NCBI GenBank assembly: GCA_016709155.1 | Contig: JADJEI010000001.1 | Coordinates: forward strand, 310,001-374,000 | From: Ignavibacteriales bacterium | GTDB lineage: Bacteria; Bacteroidota; Ignavibacteria; Ignavibacteriales; Ignavibacteriaceae | Reading direction: 5' to 3' | Length of the DNA: 64,000 nt | In this document: piece after piece, positions 20,006 to 28,155 of the stretch | How the letters are laid out: each line of letters opens with the position of its first letter | How positions within the stretch are numbered: position 1 is the stretch's first letter | The notes under the pieces: model-generated | What the model saw: the letters and a program-made list of their open reading frames with translations, nothing else | What the model was told of the DNA's origin: nothing | The model's database searches: none | Made by a program: the position numbers and the translations under genes

Positions 20006-20428
20006 ATGAGCTTAAATAGCAGAAAAAAATTAGTTGAAGTTGCAAAGGTTGTTTGCAGAGATTTAAGAAAACGAGCTACGGATTCAGAAGAAAAACTTTG
20101 GGAACAGTTAAGGAACAGACAATTATTGAATAAAAAATTTTACAGGCAGTATCCGATATTTTATGATTTGACCGGCAGAGAATCTTTTTTTGTAGCTGAC
20201 TTTTATTGTTATGAAGAAAAATTAATAATTGAACTCGATGGTGAGTATCATAAATATAGATTGACAGAAGATATTGAAAGAACACTTATATTAGACAGGC
20301 TTGGATTAAAAGTAATAAGGTTTAAGAATAATGAGGTTGAAGGAAATATCAATGCTGTTTTGGGAAAAATAACAGAAGAATTATTAACTCATCCCAGCCC
20401 TTCTCTTAGTAAGAGAAGGGCTTATTAG
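20006..20428 (+). CDS. DUF559-family (VSR-like) endonuclease, copy 1
   Basis: 140 residues. The chain resembles very-short-patch-repair-type nucleases: FYRQYPIFYDLTG, then FFVADFYCYE (catalytic Asp), IIELDGEYH (acidic residue and His) and VIRFKNNEV. A PD-(D/E)xK-like DNA endonuclease activity is inferred from the family. The last ~14 residues (THPSPSLSKRRAY) are encoded by hairpin 1 of repeat E2, so the original stop has been replaced or extended. The gene sits between E1 and E2 and breaks the hsd operon. A second copy at 42399 is about half identical. Confidence 0.85.
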   Translation: MSLNSRKKLVEVAKVVCRDLRKRATDSEEKLWEQLRNRQLLNKKFYRQYPIFYDLTGRESFFVADFYCYEEKLIIELDGEYHKYRLTEDIERTLILDRLGLKVIRFKNNEVEGNINAVLGKITEELLTHPSPSLSKRRAY

Positions 20429-20530
20429 AGAACATGACAGAAAATCGTATATGCTGACAGAACAATTAATAAAAAGTTTTATATTGACAACAAGTCTCTC
20501 TCTTGGCAAGAGAGAGATTAGAGTGAGTTC
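20386..20530. repeat. Double-hairpin element E2 (145 bp)
   Basis: The left end is AACTCATCCC and the right end TGAGTTC. Hairpin 1 (CCCTTCTCTT/AAGAGAAGGG) lies near 20398-20420 and hairpin 2 (CTCTCTCTT/AAGAGAGAG) near 20496-20516. The core holds TATATGCTGACAGAA. It overlaps the 3' end of the DUF559 gene and runs directly into the duplicated hsdR tail. Confidence 0.85.
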
Positions 20531-20640
20531 GAACCCATTTACAAACTTTGGAAGTAATGCAGTTGATAAATTGTTTACACAAGAAGATGTGAACGAGTTG
20601 GTTGAATTGACAAGGAAACTAGTAGAAAAAAATATTATTG
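20531..20640 (+). pseudogene. Duplicated 3' end of hsdR (remnant)
   Basis: In one frame this stretch encodes NPFTNFGSNAVDKLFTQED and then VNELVELTRKLVE, clearly homologous to the last 34 residues of HsdR. 32 bases (20541-20572) are identical to 19764-19795; the flanking bases differ at many synonymous and some nonsynonymous sites. No start codon belongs to it. Either it is the ancestral hsdR end displaced by the E1-DUF559-E2 insertion, or it comes from a second related hsdR. Confidence 0.8.
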
Positions 20641-20652
20641 GAGTGCTTAAAG

Positions 20653-21918
20653 ATGAAAAAAAACACCATATTTATTTTAGCACCTGAAGCGAAACAACCA
20701 CCTAAGCCCATTCAATCATTGATTGATGATTATAGAGAATCCATTGAAACTCTTGAAAGTGAGTTTAATACTCCATTCACCCTATTTCAAGATGGAAAAA
20801 GTGAGGCATATTATATCGATTGCCATATCTCAGCTTTGACAGTTAAAGACAAACTTGACTATGAAGCATCTCTGGATCCCGACGAGCAAGATGAAATTAA
20901 AGCGAATCGAGAGTTTCTCCCTCTTCACAAGTTATTCTTAAAAATGCAAGATGATGCTAAAAACGGTCGGCAGTTTAATGATATTATAGTGGAATACATA
21001 CCAAATAGTCATCGTCCAGAAAAACCATTAAAAATTTATGGAGGACAACATAGGTCTCTGTCGATAGAGGAGTCTATAAAACAAGGTCTTAACCGATATC
21101 ACGGATTTAGAGTTTATTTTGCTCTCTCTGTTACTCAGCGTAACGAAATTGCACACGTCTCGAATGCGAATATTAATGTCCCATTAGATTTATTAGATAG
21201 GATGCAAGAGACTGTAATAGGACCAGAGCTTAGGAAGTGGTGCAAAAAAATAGGTTTGCTTTCTAAAGATTTTGCTGAAAAGAAAAATAATGAAGGTATT
21301 ATAACAGCAAGACTTGCACGAACTTTTGTTGTGAACTATTTCTTAGGTGCCTCTCAAAATGTAATCGAGAATCGAGTATATAGTAGTCTAATTGGAAATG
21401 AAGTTAACGATGTTTACCTCAATTGGGACAGAGCAAAGAGGATATCTAATCTAAATGATTCTAAATTATTGGAAGCGGGTGAGCAATTTACAAGACTTCA
21501 TAAAAAGCAAATTGATAAAGTGAAGAAGGATGCTGAACTTTCAAAAACTGCTGAATTTAGGACTAAGGCCCTAACCCCAAGTATAATTTCTGCTTGGGCA
21601 TATGTGGCCGGTATACTCCAAACAGATCGGAAGAGATTAGAAAAAGTCTTTAAACTACCTGATAAAACGAAGAGCACTAATCCACTATCCGCAAAAGAAA
21701 TGTCTGAATATAAGCATCAATCCGACCCTAAAACTTATAGGGGCTTAGGCACGCGAACTGATAAAAAGGAACGTGGTAAATTAATACAACTGTTTTTATT
21801 GTATTCGGAAAAGCAAGAAAATTCTCTTACTCCAAACCTTATTGATGCAGCTGTATCGACATTTCTAACTCAATCGCTGGCGGAAGAAGCCAAGAAAAAA
21901 ATGGCAAAAGTAAAATGA
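20653..21918 (+). CDS. DGQHR/DndB-like protein in the hsd operon
   Basis: 421 residues from the ATG at 20653, chosen over an in-frame TTG at 20638 because GGAG at 20640-20643 is correctly spaced for it. A central IYGGQHRSLSIEES motif, then GFRVYFALSVTQRNEIAHVS and NANINVP, resembles the DGQHR domain of DndB and related ParB-like proteins. Such domains occur in DNA-modification and defence loci. No transmembrane segment is seen; the C-terminus is lysine-rich. It overlaps the next gene by 4 bases (ATGA), implying coupled translation. The exact biochemical role is unknown. Confidence 0.6.
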   Translation: MKKNTIFILAPEAKQPPKPIQSLIDDYRESIETLESEFNTPFTLFQDGKSEAYYIDCHISALTVKDKLDYEASLDPDEQDEIKANREFLPLHKLFLKMQDDAKNGRQFNDIIVEYIPNSHRPEKPLKIYGGQHRSLSIEESIKQGLNRYHGFRVYFALSVTQRNEIAHVSNANINVPLDLLDRMQETVIGPELRKWCKKIGLLSKDFAEKKNNEGIITARLARTFVVNYFLGASQNVIENRVYSSLIGNEVNDVYLNWDRAKRISNLNDSKLLEAGEQFTRLHKKQIDKVKKDAELSKTAEFRTKALTPSIISAWAYVAGILQTDRKRLEKVFKLPDKTKSTNPLSAKEMSEYKHQSDPKTYRGLGTRTDKKERGKLIQLFLLYSEKQENSLTPNLIDAAVSTFLTQSLAEEAKKKMAKVK

Positions 21919-22448
21919 TTAAAAAAAGTTATAAAGTCGTTGATTTAATTTTTTCATTGTTTGAGGACAGTAAATTCTTTCTTAATCAGGCTAAAATAAA
22001 TAATGCTAATGATAATATATCTGAAAGGTACTCTAGAGCAAGTGTAATTGTATCTTGGGCGGCATTCGAAGGATGGATCAATAAAACTTGTGATGATTTT
22101 GCTGAAACAAGTACAAGCTTATCTGTTTCAGAGTCTGGTTTTTTAAAAGAAAAAAAAGTTGAACTAAAAAACGGTGAGTTTGTAGTTAGTAGAATTGATA
22201 AATATGAAACAACTGAAAATAAATTAGAATTTCTACTCAGGAAATTTACGGATTCTAAAATAGATAAATCGCAGATATACTGGCAAAATTACAAGTTTAG
22301 TAAAGATCTACGAGATAGTATAATGCATCCTAAAAAAAGTAAATCGGCTTTTATAGATATTCAATCCGCGGAAACAAACTTCAATACACTTAAATATTTC
22401 ATTGACCTATTATCAAGAAAATTATATAACAAAAAATTCTATTTATAA
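21915..22448 (+). CDS. HEPN-domain-like protein (putative RNase) in the hsd operon
   Basis: 177 residues, helix-rich. DLRDSIMHPKK contains R133-x4-H138, the RX4-6H signature of HEPN ribonucleases. The earlier helix SRASVIVSWAAFEGWINKTCDD is typical of the first HEPN helices. By analogy with PrrC and other RNases carried within type I restriction operons, it may cleave host RNA when restriction is blocked; that is inference. It is translationally coupled to the DGQHR-like gene and lies 5 bases before hsdM. It could instead be a structural, non-catalytic HEPN. Confidence 0.6.
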   Translation: MIKKSYKVVDLIFSLFEDSKFFLNQAKINNANDNISERYSRASVIVSWAAFEGWINKTCDDFAETSTSLSVSESGFLKEKKVELKNGEFVVSRIDKYETTENKLEFLLRKFTDSKIDKSQIYWQNYKFSKDLRDSIMHPKKSKSAFIDIQSAETNFNTLKYFIDLLSRKLYNKKFYL

Positions 22449-22453
22449 TTCCC

Positions 22454-23962
22454 ATGCTCACCAACTCCACAACACTAAAACAAAAAATAGATGCACTCTG
22501 GGACAAGTTCTGGTCTGGTGGAATATCAAATCCACTTACTGCTATTGAACAAATGTCTTATCTGATATTCCTAAAACGGCTTGAGGATAATGATAATACA
22601 AATGCTGCAATGGCAAAGAGACGAAACGAAAAATTCATTTCCGTATTCAAGGGTAATGAAAAATGCAGATGGTCTTATTGGTCGCAATTACCCGGCGATC
22701 AGATGTTAAAACATATTCGCGATACAGTTTTTGAATTCCTTCGTAATCTTGGTTCTGAAACGAGCACATTTACACAGCATATGCAGGACGCATATTTTGC
22801 TTTGCCAAAAGCTTCTTTATTACAGGAAGCAGTAAGTATAATTGATGATCTTCATATCACTGAGCAAAATATCGATGTTCAAGGTGATCTTTATGAATAT
22901 CTTCTCGGACAACTTGCAACTGCTGGCAAGAATGGACAGTTCAGAACTCCGCGCCACATCATTAGAATGATGGTTAAACTTGTTGATCCTAAAATCGGTG
23001 ATAGGGTTTGTGATCCAGCCTGCGGTACTTCGGGTTTTTTATTCAACGCCTATATGCACATACTGGAACAGAATACAAGCAAAGATGTTCTTGATTATGA
23101 TCAAGAGGGAATACCGCATCATTTAATCGGTGACAAGATTACTGATAAAAAGCTTTTTAAATTTCTAAAGACCCACGCACTTACTGGTTATGATTTTGAT
23201 TCTACTATGACACGTATCGGTGCTATGAACTTAATGCTTCACGGAATTGATAATCCAAACATTAGATACACAGATACACTTTCTAAGTCATACAATGATA
23301 AAGAGATATACGATATTGTTTTAGCTAATCCGCCGTTTAAAGGTTCAATCGATGAAACAGACGTAAACCCAAGATTTAAAACCAAAACTAAAAAGACTGA
23401 ACTTCTTTTTGTTGAGTTGATTTACGATCTGCTTGTAACAGGTGGAAGAGCAGCAGTTATCGTTCCCGATGGAGTATTGTTTGGAACAAGCACCGCCCAC
23501 ATTGATGTACGTAAAATCCTGATTGATAAATGTAAGCTCGAAGGTATTATCTCTATGCCTTCAGGAGTATTCAAACCATATGCAGGTGTATCAACTGCAA
23601 TTGTAGTTTTCCAGAAAGGTGGCATTACTGATAATGTTTGGTTCTACGATATGGAAGGTGATGGATTTACTCTTGATGATAAGCGAAATAAATCCGATAA
23701 GAATGATATACCCGATATTATTAAACAGTGGCAGAATAGACACACCCCTAACCCCTCTCGAGAGGGGAATAAGAAAATAGTTGTTGTTGATGTTAAGGAT
23801 ATTAAAGCCAATAAATACGATCTCTCAATCTCCAGGTACAAAGCTGTGGAGTATGAAGAAGTTGTTTATGAAAAACCTGACGTGATAATGGAAAAGGTTT
23901 TGAAGTATGAGACAGAAATTGCCAAAGATATTTCTGAGATAAAGAAATACTTAGGTAAATAA
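22454..23962 (+). CDS. hsdM: Type I restriction-modification DNA methyltransferase, M subunit
   Basis: 502 residues. After the HsdM N-terminal helical domain, motif I DPACGTSGF lies at residues 187-195 and the catalytic NPPF at 292-295, giving N6-adenine methylation. Near residue 430 an extra segment, HTPNPSREGN, is encoded by a short repeat with the perfect palindrome CCCCTCTCGAGAGGGG (23752-23767). This is an in-frame insertion of a mini-hairpin of the same style as the E elements. The gene is otherwise intact, and E3 starts right after its stop. Confidence 0.95.
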   Translation: MLTNSTTLKQKIDALWDKFWSGGISNPLTAIEQMSYLIFLKRLEDNDNTNAAMAKRRNEKFISVFKGNEKCRWSYWSQLPGDQMLKHIRDTVFEFLRNLGSETSTFTQHMQDAYFALPKASLLQEAVSIIDDLHITEQNIDVQGDLYEYLLGQLATAGKNGQFRTPRHIIRMMVKLVDPKIGDRVCDPACGTSGFLFNAYMHILEQNTSKDVLDYDQEGIPHHLIGDKITDKKLFKFLKTHALTGYDFDSTMTRIGAMNLMLHGIDNPNIRYTDTLSKSYNDKEIYDIVLANPPFKGSIDETDVNPRFKTKTKKTELLFVELIYDLLVTGGRAAVIVPDGVLFGTSTAHIDVRKILIDKCKLEGIISMPSGVFKPYAGVSTAIVVFQKGGITDNVWFYDMEGDGFTLDDKRNKSDKNDIPDIIKQWQNRHTPNPSREGNKKIVVVDVKDIKANKYDLSISRYKAVEYEEVVYEKPDVIMEKVLKYETEIAKDISEIKKYLGK

Positions 23963-23963
23963 G

Positions 23964-24109
23964 GAACTAATCCCAACCCTTCCCTTGCAAAGGGAAGGGC
24001 TTATTAGAAAAGATGACTTTACATTTTATATGCTGACAGAAGAATAAATGAGATGTTTTATAATGAAAATAAGTCTCTCTCTTTTTAAGAGACAGATTAG
24101 AGTGAGTTC
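23964..24109. repeat. Double-hairpin element E3 (146 bp)
   Basis: It begins GAACTA one base after the hsdM stop and ends TGAGTTC. Hairpin 1 is CCCTTCCCTT/AAGGGAAGGG, hairpin 2 TCTCTCTTTTTAAGAGA, with the core ATGACTTTACATTTTATATG and GCTGACAGAA. It is the best match to the element consensus but has no DUF559 gene attached. Confidence 0.85.
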
Positions 24110-24123
24110 GGAGATTTACTTTG

Positions 24124-24156
24124 GTTAATAACAACTGGCAAAATATAACTTTTGTG
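24124..24156 (+). pseudogene. Possible remnant of an hsdS start
   Basis: Eleven codons read VNNNWQNITFV, resembling the P-x-x-W-x-x-x-x-L start of HsdS proteins; the intact gene downstream begins SSLPNNWQIKSLGEV. It lies between E3 and E4 with no open frame after it. The match is short, so this is tentative. Confidence 0.35.
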
Positions 24157-24164
24157 TTCTTGTT

Positions 24165-24207
24165 TTACTCCCATCTCTTTGCAAGAGAAGGGCTGGGGAT
24201 GAGTTCC
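24165..24207. repeat. Single-hairpin half element E4
   Basis: A compact version of the E repeats: ACTCCCATCTCTT/AAGAGAAGGGCTGGGGATGAGTT folds into one long imperfect hairpin ending with the TGAGTTC terminus. It lies just upstream of the hsdS start and could act in the hsdM-hsdS leader. Confidence 0.65.
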
Positions 24208-24220
24208 CTGAGAGACAAAT

Positions 24221-25570
24221 ATGAGTAGCTTACCAAACAACTGGCAGATTAAATCTTTAGGTGAGGTTGCTTCTATTACTGCTGGACAAGGTGCTCCTCA
24301 GGGTGATGAAAACTTTTCAGATAAAGGTTATCCTTTTATTCGGGCAGGTTCATTAGAAAATTTAATGAATGGAAGTAACTACGATCAATTAGAAAAAATT
24401 GAAGAAGAGAAAGCGAAAAAACATCATTTAAAACTTTTCTTAGAAGGATGTATCCTTTTTGCTAAAAGTGGAATGTCTTCAATGAAAGATCGTGTTATTG
24501 TTTTAAAGTCATCTGCTTATGTCGTTTCGCATCTTGCTGTGATTCAACCTAATGAAAACTTAGATTCAAAATATTTGGCTCATTGGCTGGGTTTTTTTAA
24601 ACCAAGTAGATTAATTAAAGATGAAAGCTATCCTTCAATTAGTTTAGATACTGTCTCAAAGATTAGTGTGCCATTCCCACCACTCCAAATCCAAAAACAA
24701 ATTGCTGAAATATTAGAACAGGCAGACAAAGCAAAACAAAAACGCAAAGAAGCAAACAAACTAACAGATGAATTTTTGCAATCAGTCTTTATAGAAATGT
24801 TTGGAGATCCGGTGAAGAATCCGAAAGGGTGGGAGATAAAATCATTCGATCAACTAGTTGAGAAGTTTCAGTATGGAACTTCAATAAAATCTTCTCTGGA
24901 TGGTATTCCAGTACTTAGGATTCCTAATATCATTCAAGGAGTTCTTGACTTAAGTGATTTGAAGAATGTTAAGCTTTCAGAGAAAGAAATGCATTCATTA
25001 GTTCTTAATATCAATGACATTTTGTTTGTTCGAACAAATGGTAACCCTGATTTTGTTGGACGATGCGCATTATACAATTTAACTGGTAAATACGTATTTG
25101 CATCTTACCTTATTCGAGCAATAGTTAGAAAAGAAAATGTAAACTCAATGTTTTTAGTTTATTTGTTAGGCAATTCAGATTATAGAAATGTAATTAGAAG
25201 TAAGTGTTCAACAACAGCAGGACAATTCAACATTAATACAAAAGGTTTAGGTGGTTTGCCAATAATTTTACCTCATATTTCTCTCCAGCAACAATTTGCA
25301 GAGATAGTAAACAAAACAGATGCATTAAAAGAAAAACAAAAACAATCAGAGCAGGAGTTAGGAAATCTTTTTCAAAGCTTAATGCAAAAGCATTTAAAGG
25401 GGAGTTGGTGTGAACTCATCGCGTACCCTTCTTCCCGAAATCGAGATCTTCGACTTCGAAGAGAAGGGATTATTGGTTTTGCTGTCGCAACATTTTGTAT
25501 GATGTCAGAGGAAATAATTGAAAGTTTTATAATGATAACAAGACTCTCTCTTTTCAAGAGAGAGATTTAG
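24221..25570 (+). CDS. hsdS: Type I restriction-modification specificity subunit S
   Basis: 449 residues with two target-recognition domains. TRD1 starts at LPNNWQIKSLGEVASI; the first conserved helix is PLQIQKQIAEILEQADKAKQ near residue 155; FGDPVKNPKGW introduces TRD2; and the second conserved helix is LQQQFAEIVNKTDALKEKQK near residue 345. HsdS determines the DNA sequence methylated and cut. The last ~50 residues, beyond LKGSW, are encoded by repeat E5 (ending RLSLFKREI), so the native C-terminus has been replaced by repeat-derived sequence. Confidence 0.93.
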   Translation: MSSLPNNWQIKSLGEVASITAGQGAPQGDENFSDKGYPFIRAGSLENLMNGSNYDQLEKIEEEKAKKHHLKLFLEGCILFAKSGMSSMKDRVIVLKSSAYVVSHLAVIQPNENLDSKYLAHWLGFFKPSRLIKDESYPSISLDTVSKISVPFPPLQIQKQIAEILEQADKAKQKRKEANKLTDEFLQSVFIEMFGDPVKNPKGWEIKSFDQLVEKFQYGTSIKSSLDGIPVLRIPNIIQGVLDLSDLKNVKLSEKEMHSLVLNINDILFVRTNGNPDFVGRCALYNLTGKYVFASYLIRAIVRKENVNSMFLVYLLGNSDYRNVIRSKCSTTAGQFNINTKGLGGLPIILPHISLQQQFAEIVNKTDALKEKQKQSEQELGNLFQSLMQKHLKGSWCELIAYPSSRNRDLRLRREGIIGFAVATFCMMSEEIIESFIMITRLSLFKREI

Positions 25571-25579
25571 AGTGAGTTC
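25412..25579. repeat. Double-hairpin element E5 (168 bp), overlapping the hsdS 3' end
   Basis: It starts GAACTCATCG within hsdS and ends TGAGTTC. Hairpin 1 has an enlarged loop (ACCCTTCTTCC ... GAAGAGAAGGG) and hairpin 2 is CTCTCTCTTTTCAAGAGAGAG. The core has ACATTTTGTATGATGTCAGA, related to the E3 core. It is translated in frame as the tail of HsdS. Confidence 0.8.
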
Positions 25580-25590
25580 GGAGTTATATA

Positions 25591-25715
25591 ATGTGCAGTT
25601 TCCCAAACAGCTGACAGGTCAAATCTTTGGATGAAGTTGCCGGTAAAGCCGGGTTAATGAATGATGGCGACTGGTTGAATCAAAAGATCAAGATCCAAAA
25701 GGTGAAATAAGACTA
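25591..25715 (+). pseudogene. Decayed second hsdS start
   Basis: ATG at 25591 opens MCSFPNS, then TGA, then QVKSLDEVA. This aligns codon by codon with the start of the intact HsdS (MSSLPNNWQIKSLGEVA), with TGG changed to TGA. Further on, NDGDW and, in a shifted frame, ESKDQDPKGEIRL match the DGDW..SKDQ signature of HsdS recognition domains. It is a broken fragment flanked on its left by E5. It points to exchange or replacement of specificity genes. Confidence 0.75.
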
Positions 25716-25996
25716 AATAAACGGGCAGCATAAATAATAAATTTCATTCCAATATTTATTTTTTGCATAAAATTTGTTCGGATTATTTTTTTACCACAAA
25801 TTGGATACTGAAGTTTATTACTATTGCTTTTCATTTTACTGCCATAATGCTTTAATTTGTATTAGACTTTTTATAAAAAACATTTTACTTATCCCAATAA
25901 TAATTTAGAAAAATAGTAGATAAATAGAGTGTTGATTTAAGGTATTTTAATTAGCTTAAATTTATTTTAAGCATTTAAAAATAATTTGAAGACATT
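25716..25996. other. AT-rich intergenic region upstream of the sensor kinase
   Basis: Non-coding, very AT-rich. It includes TTAAATTTATTTTAAGCATTTAAAA around 25950-25976, loosely like the TTTAAAA-rich motif upstream of the sigma-54 promoters in this window. No clear promoter core is seen. Confidence 0.35.
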
Positions 25997-28093
25997 ATGG
26001 TACTGCTTACACATTCAATATTAGAACTTGATTTTACGCAATCCATCTTTTTGCTTGCTACAATTATTGCTGCTTTAGGATTAATCATTATCATTTATTC
26101 CCGGAACCGAGAATCAATCAAGAGTCGTTTGTTCATCCTTATTTTATTACTTGTAATTGGTTATTTAATATCACACGCATTTCATTTTTTGATAATGCAT
26201 TCTTCCGATGTAACAATATTAGATCGCTCATGCCACTCTTTTCTTCTCTTGATAATATTAACAATAACATTCTTTACCTGGAATTTTCCACATCCCCAAA
26301 AATTAGGAATTATCAGAAGCTTGTTGTTAATTCTTCCTTCGATATTACTTTTAGGATTTCTATGGAGTGGATATTTTATTGAGGAATCCTCTGCCCATCA
26401 TACTATGTTCAGCGTGCACTATTCTTCATCTTATCCAATATTTTTATTATGGTATGCATTCTTAGTTGCACTTAATTTTTATTGGCTTCTCAAAAGATTT
26501 TATTCCGAAAGAAATGCCAATCAAAAAAAACAAATACTATTACTGTTTTTAGGTTTGATAATTACAAACCTTGCTTCTTTTGTGTTCGGTTTGTTTCTGC
26601 CCTGGTATCTTGGATTTTACTATCTGGTTGAAATCAGTCCCCTCTCATTTTTAGTCGGCGTAATCCTTTTCACATCAGTAGCTGTAAGCAGATATGATAT
26701 GTTCCAAGCCTCGATGAAAAGAATCCATAATTTCAGTATAACAAAGAAAATTATCTTAAGCGCTTTGATTCTTGTACCAATAATAATTCTATTGGTGCAA
26801 GTACCTCTAATCAGATTTATTTTTCAACCTGAAAGTAACAAAGAGCTTTATAAGTTTTTTGCAATAAGTGTATTTGGTGGATTAATAGTAAGTGTAAGTA
26901 TCGCCTTCGTGATAATAAAAATCATCTCAAATCCATTAAACAAGCTGAAGAATAATGCTCTTGAAATAGAAAAAGGCAACTACGGTACAATGATTGATTT
27001 TTCGTCTAATGATGAATTTGGTGATTTGACAAAAGCTTTTAATAATATGTCTGAAACTTTACAAAATAATTCAGCCGAGTTGATAAAAAGAGAAAACAGA
27101 ATTTCCCTTTTACTGAATGCCTTCGAAGAATCTTCCACTGCAATTGCAATAGTTGATGAAGGATTCAGAATTATCGAGGCTAATCCTCAGTTTTCGGAAA
27201 TAGTTGAAAAAGACAGAAGTGAAATATTAAATAAGAGTATAGTGGACGTTCAATTTAAAGATGATTTTAATGAATATTTTAATATGATTAAAAATGAACT
27301 CCAGTTGTATTCAAAGTTTAGAGGGGAATTAAATTATGCCGAAAAATTTCTTTTAATATCTGTCACTCCCTCAACAACCGGTAGTAAATTCAATGGGTTT
27401 TTATTTATTGAAGTAGACATAACCGAACAAAAAAAATTAGAGGAACAATTAGTTAAATCCGAAAAGCTTGCCGCACTTGGAAAGATGGCTGCTGTACTTG
27501 CACACGAAATTAAAACTCCTTTAACCTCCATTAAAATGAATGCTGATATTATTGCAGAAGAATTAAAGTTGAATGAATCTGAAAAAGAATACCTTACAAT
27601 TATTCAAACCGAAATAAACAGAATGAATAATTTGGTAAAAGATGTTTTGCAGTTTTCAAGACAAATGGAATTGGATTATTCATTGTTTGATCTTTTCGAT
27701 ATGATTGAGAATATTAAATCTCAATTGCTCAACAAACTAAAAACAAAAAATATTTCTTTTATTAACAACATTGATAGAATTGAGTTAACTGCTGATGAAT
27801 ATAAATTAATGCAAGTATTTTTAAATTTAATTGATAATTCGATAGAAGCGGTGGGTAATAATGGTAGAATAGAATTAACATCTTCGGTTGATGAAGCACT
27901 TAATAATATTAAAATCTTAGTCTCAGATAACGGCACGGGAATAACTGCCGGCGCGAAAATATTCGAACCATTTTTCACAACTAAATCATCCGGAACCGGG
28001 CTTGGATTATCGGTAGCGCAAAAAATAATTGAACAACATAAAGGAACAATTCGACCTTTATCATCCAAACCGGGAAAACTGTTTTTGAAATAA
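25997..28093 (+). CDS. Membrane sensor histidine kinase (7TM-HAMP-PAS-HisKA-HATPase)
   Basis: 698 residues. About seven membrane helices occupy residues 10-235. Two more membrane segments (about 250-270 and 290-310), a HAMP linker (NPLNKLKNNALEIEKGNYG) and a PAS domain (about 370-480) follow. The H-box is LAHEIKTPLTSIKMN near residue 505, the N-box DNSIEAV, and the G-boxes SDNGTGI and GTGLGLSVAQKI. It autophosphorylates on His and donates to a response regulator, almost certainly the NtrC-type protein next door. The signal is unknown; context suggests metal or envelope stress. Confidence 0.92.
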   Translation: MVLLTHSILELDFTQSIFLLATIIAALGLIIIIYSRNRESIKSRLFILILLLVIGYLISHAFHFLIMHSSDVTILDRSCHSFLLLIILTITFFTWNFPHPQKLGIIRSLLLILPSILLLGFLWSGYFIEESSAHHTMFSVHYSSSYPIFLLWYAFLVALNFYWLLKRFYSERNANQKKQILLLFLGLIITNLASFVFGLFLPWYLGFYYLVEISPLSFLVGVILFTSVAVSRYDMFQASMKRIHNFSITKKIILSALILVPIIILLVQVPLIRFIFQPESNKELYKFFAISVFGGLIVSVSIAFVIIKIISNPLNKLKNNALEIEKGNYGTMIDFSSNDEFGDLTKAFNNMSETLQNNSAELIKRENRISLLLNAFEESSTAIAIVDEGFRIIEANPQFSEIVEKDRSEILNKSIVDVQFKDDFNEYFNMIKNELQLYSKFRGELNYAEKFLLISVTPSTTGSKFNGFLFIEVDITEQKKLEEQLVKSEKLAALGKMAAVLAHEIKTPLTSIKMNADIIAEELKLNESEKEYLTIIQTEINRMNNLVKDVLQFSRQMELDYSLFDLFDMIENIKSQLLNKLKTKNISFINNIDRIELTADEYKLMQVFLNLIDNSIEAVGNNGRIELTSSVDEALNNIKILVSDNGTGITAGAKIFEPFFTTKSSGTGLGLSVAQKIIEQHKGTIRPLSSKPGKLFLK

Positions 28094-28155
28094 TATTACC
28101 AATCAGGCAATCAGAGAATAATAGTAGTAAAATTTTTTGCAGAAGGGAATGAGTT

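Noticed and set aside
20451..20687. Plus-strand ORF of 78 codons after DUF559 copy 1
   Set aside because: It merely reads through repeat E2 and the hsdR tail duplicate into the next gene's start; no own start signal or family.
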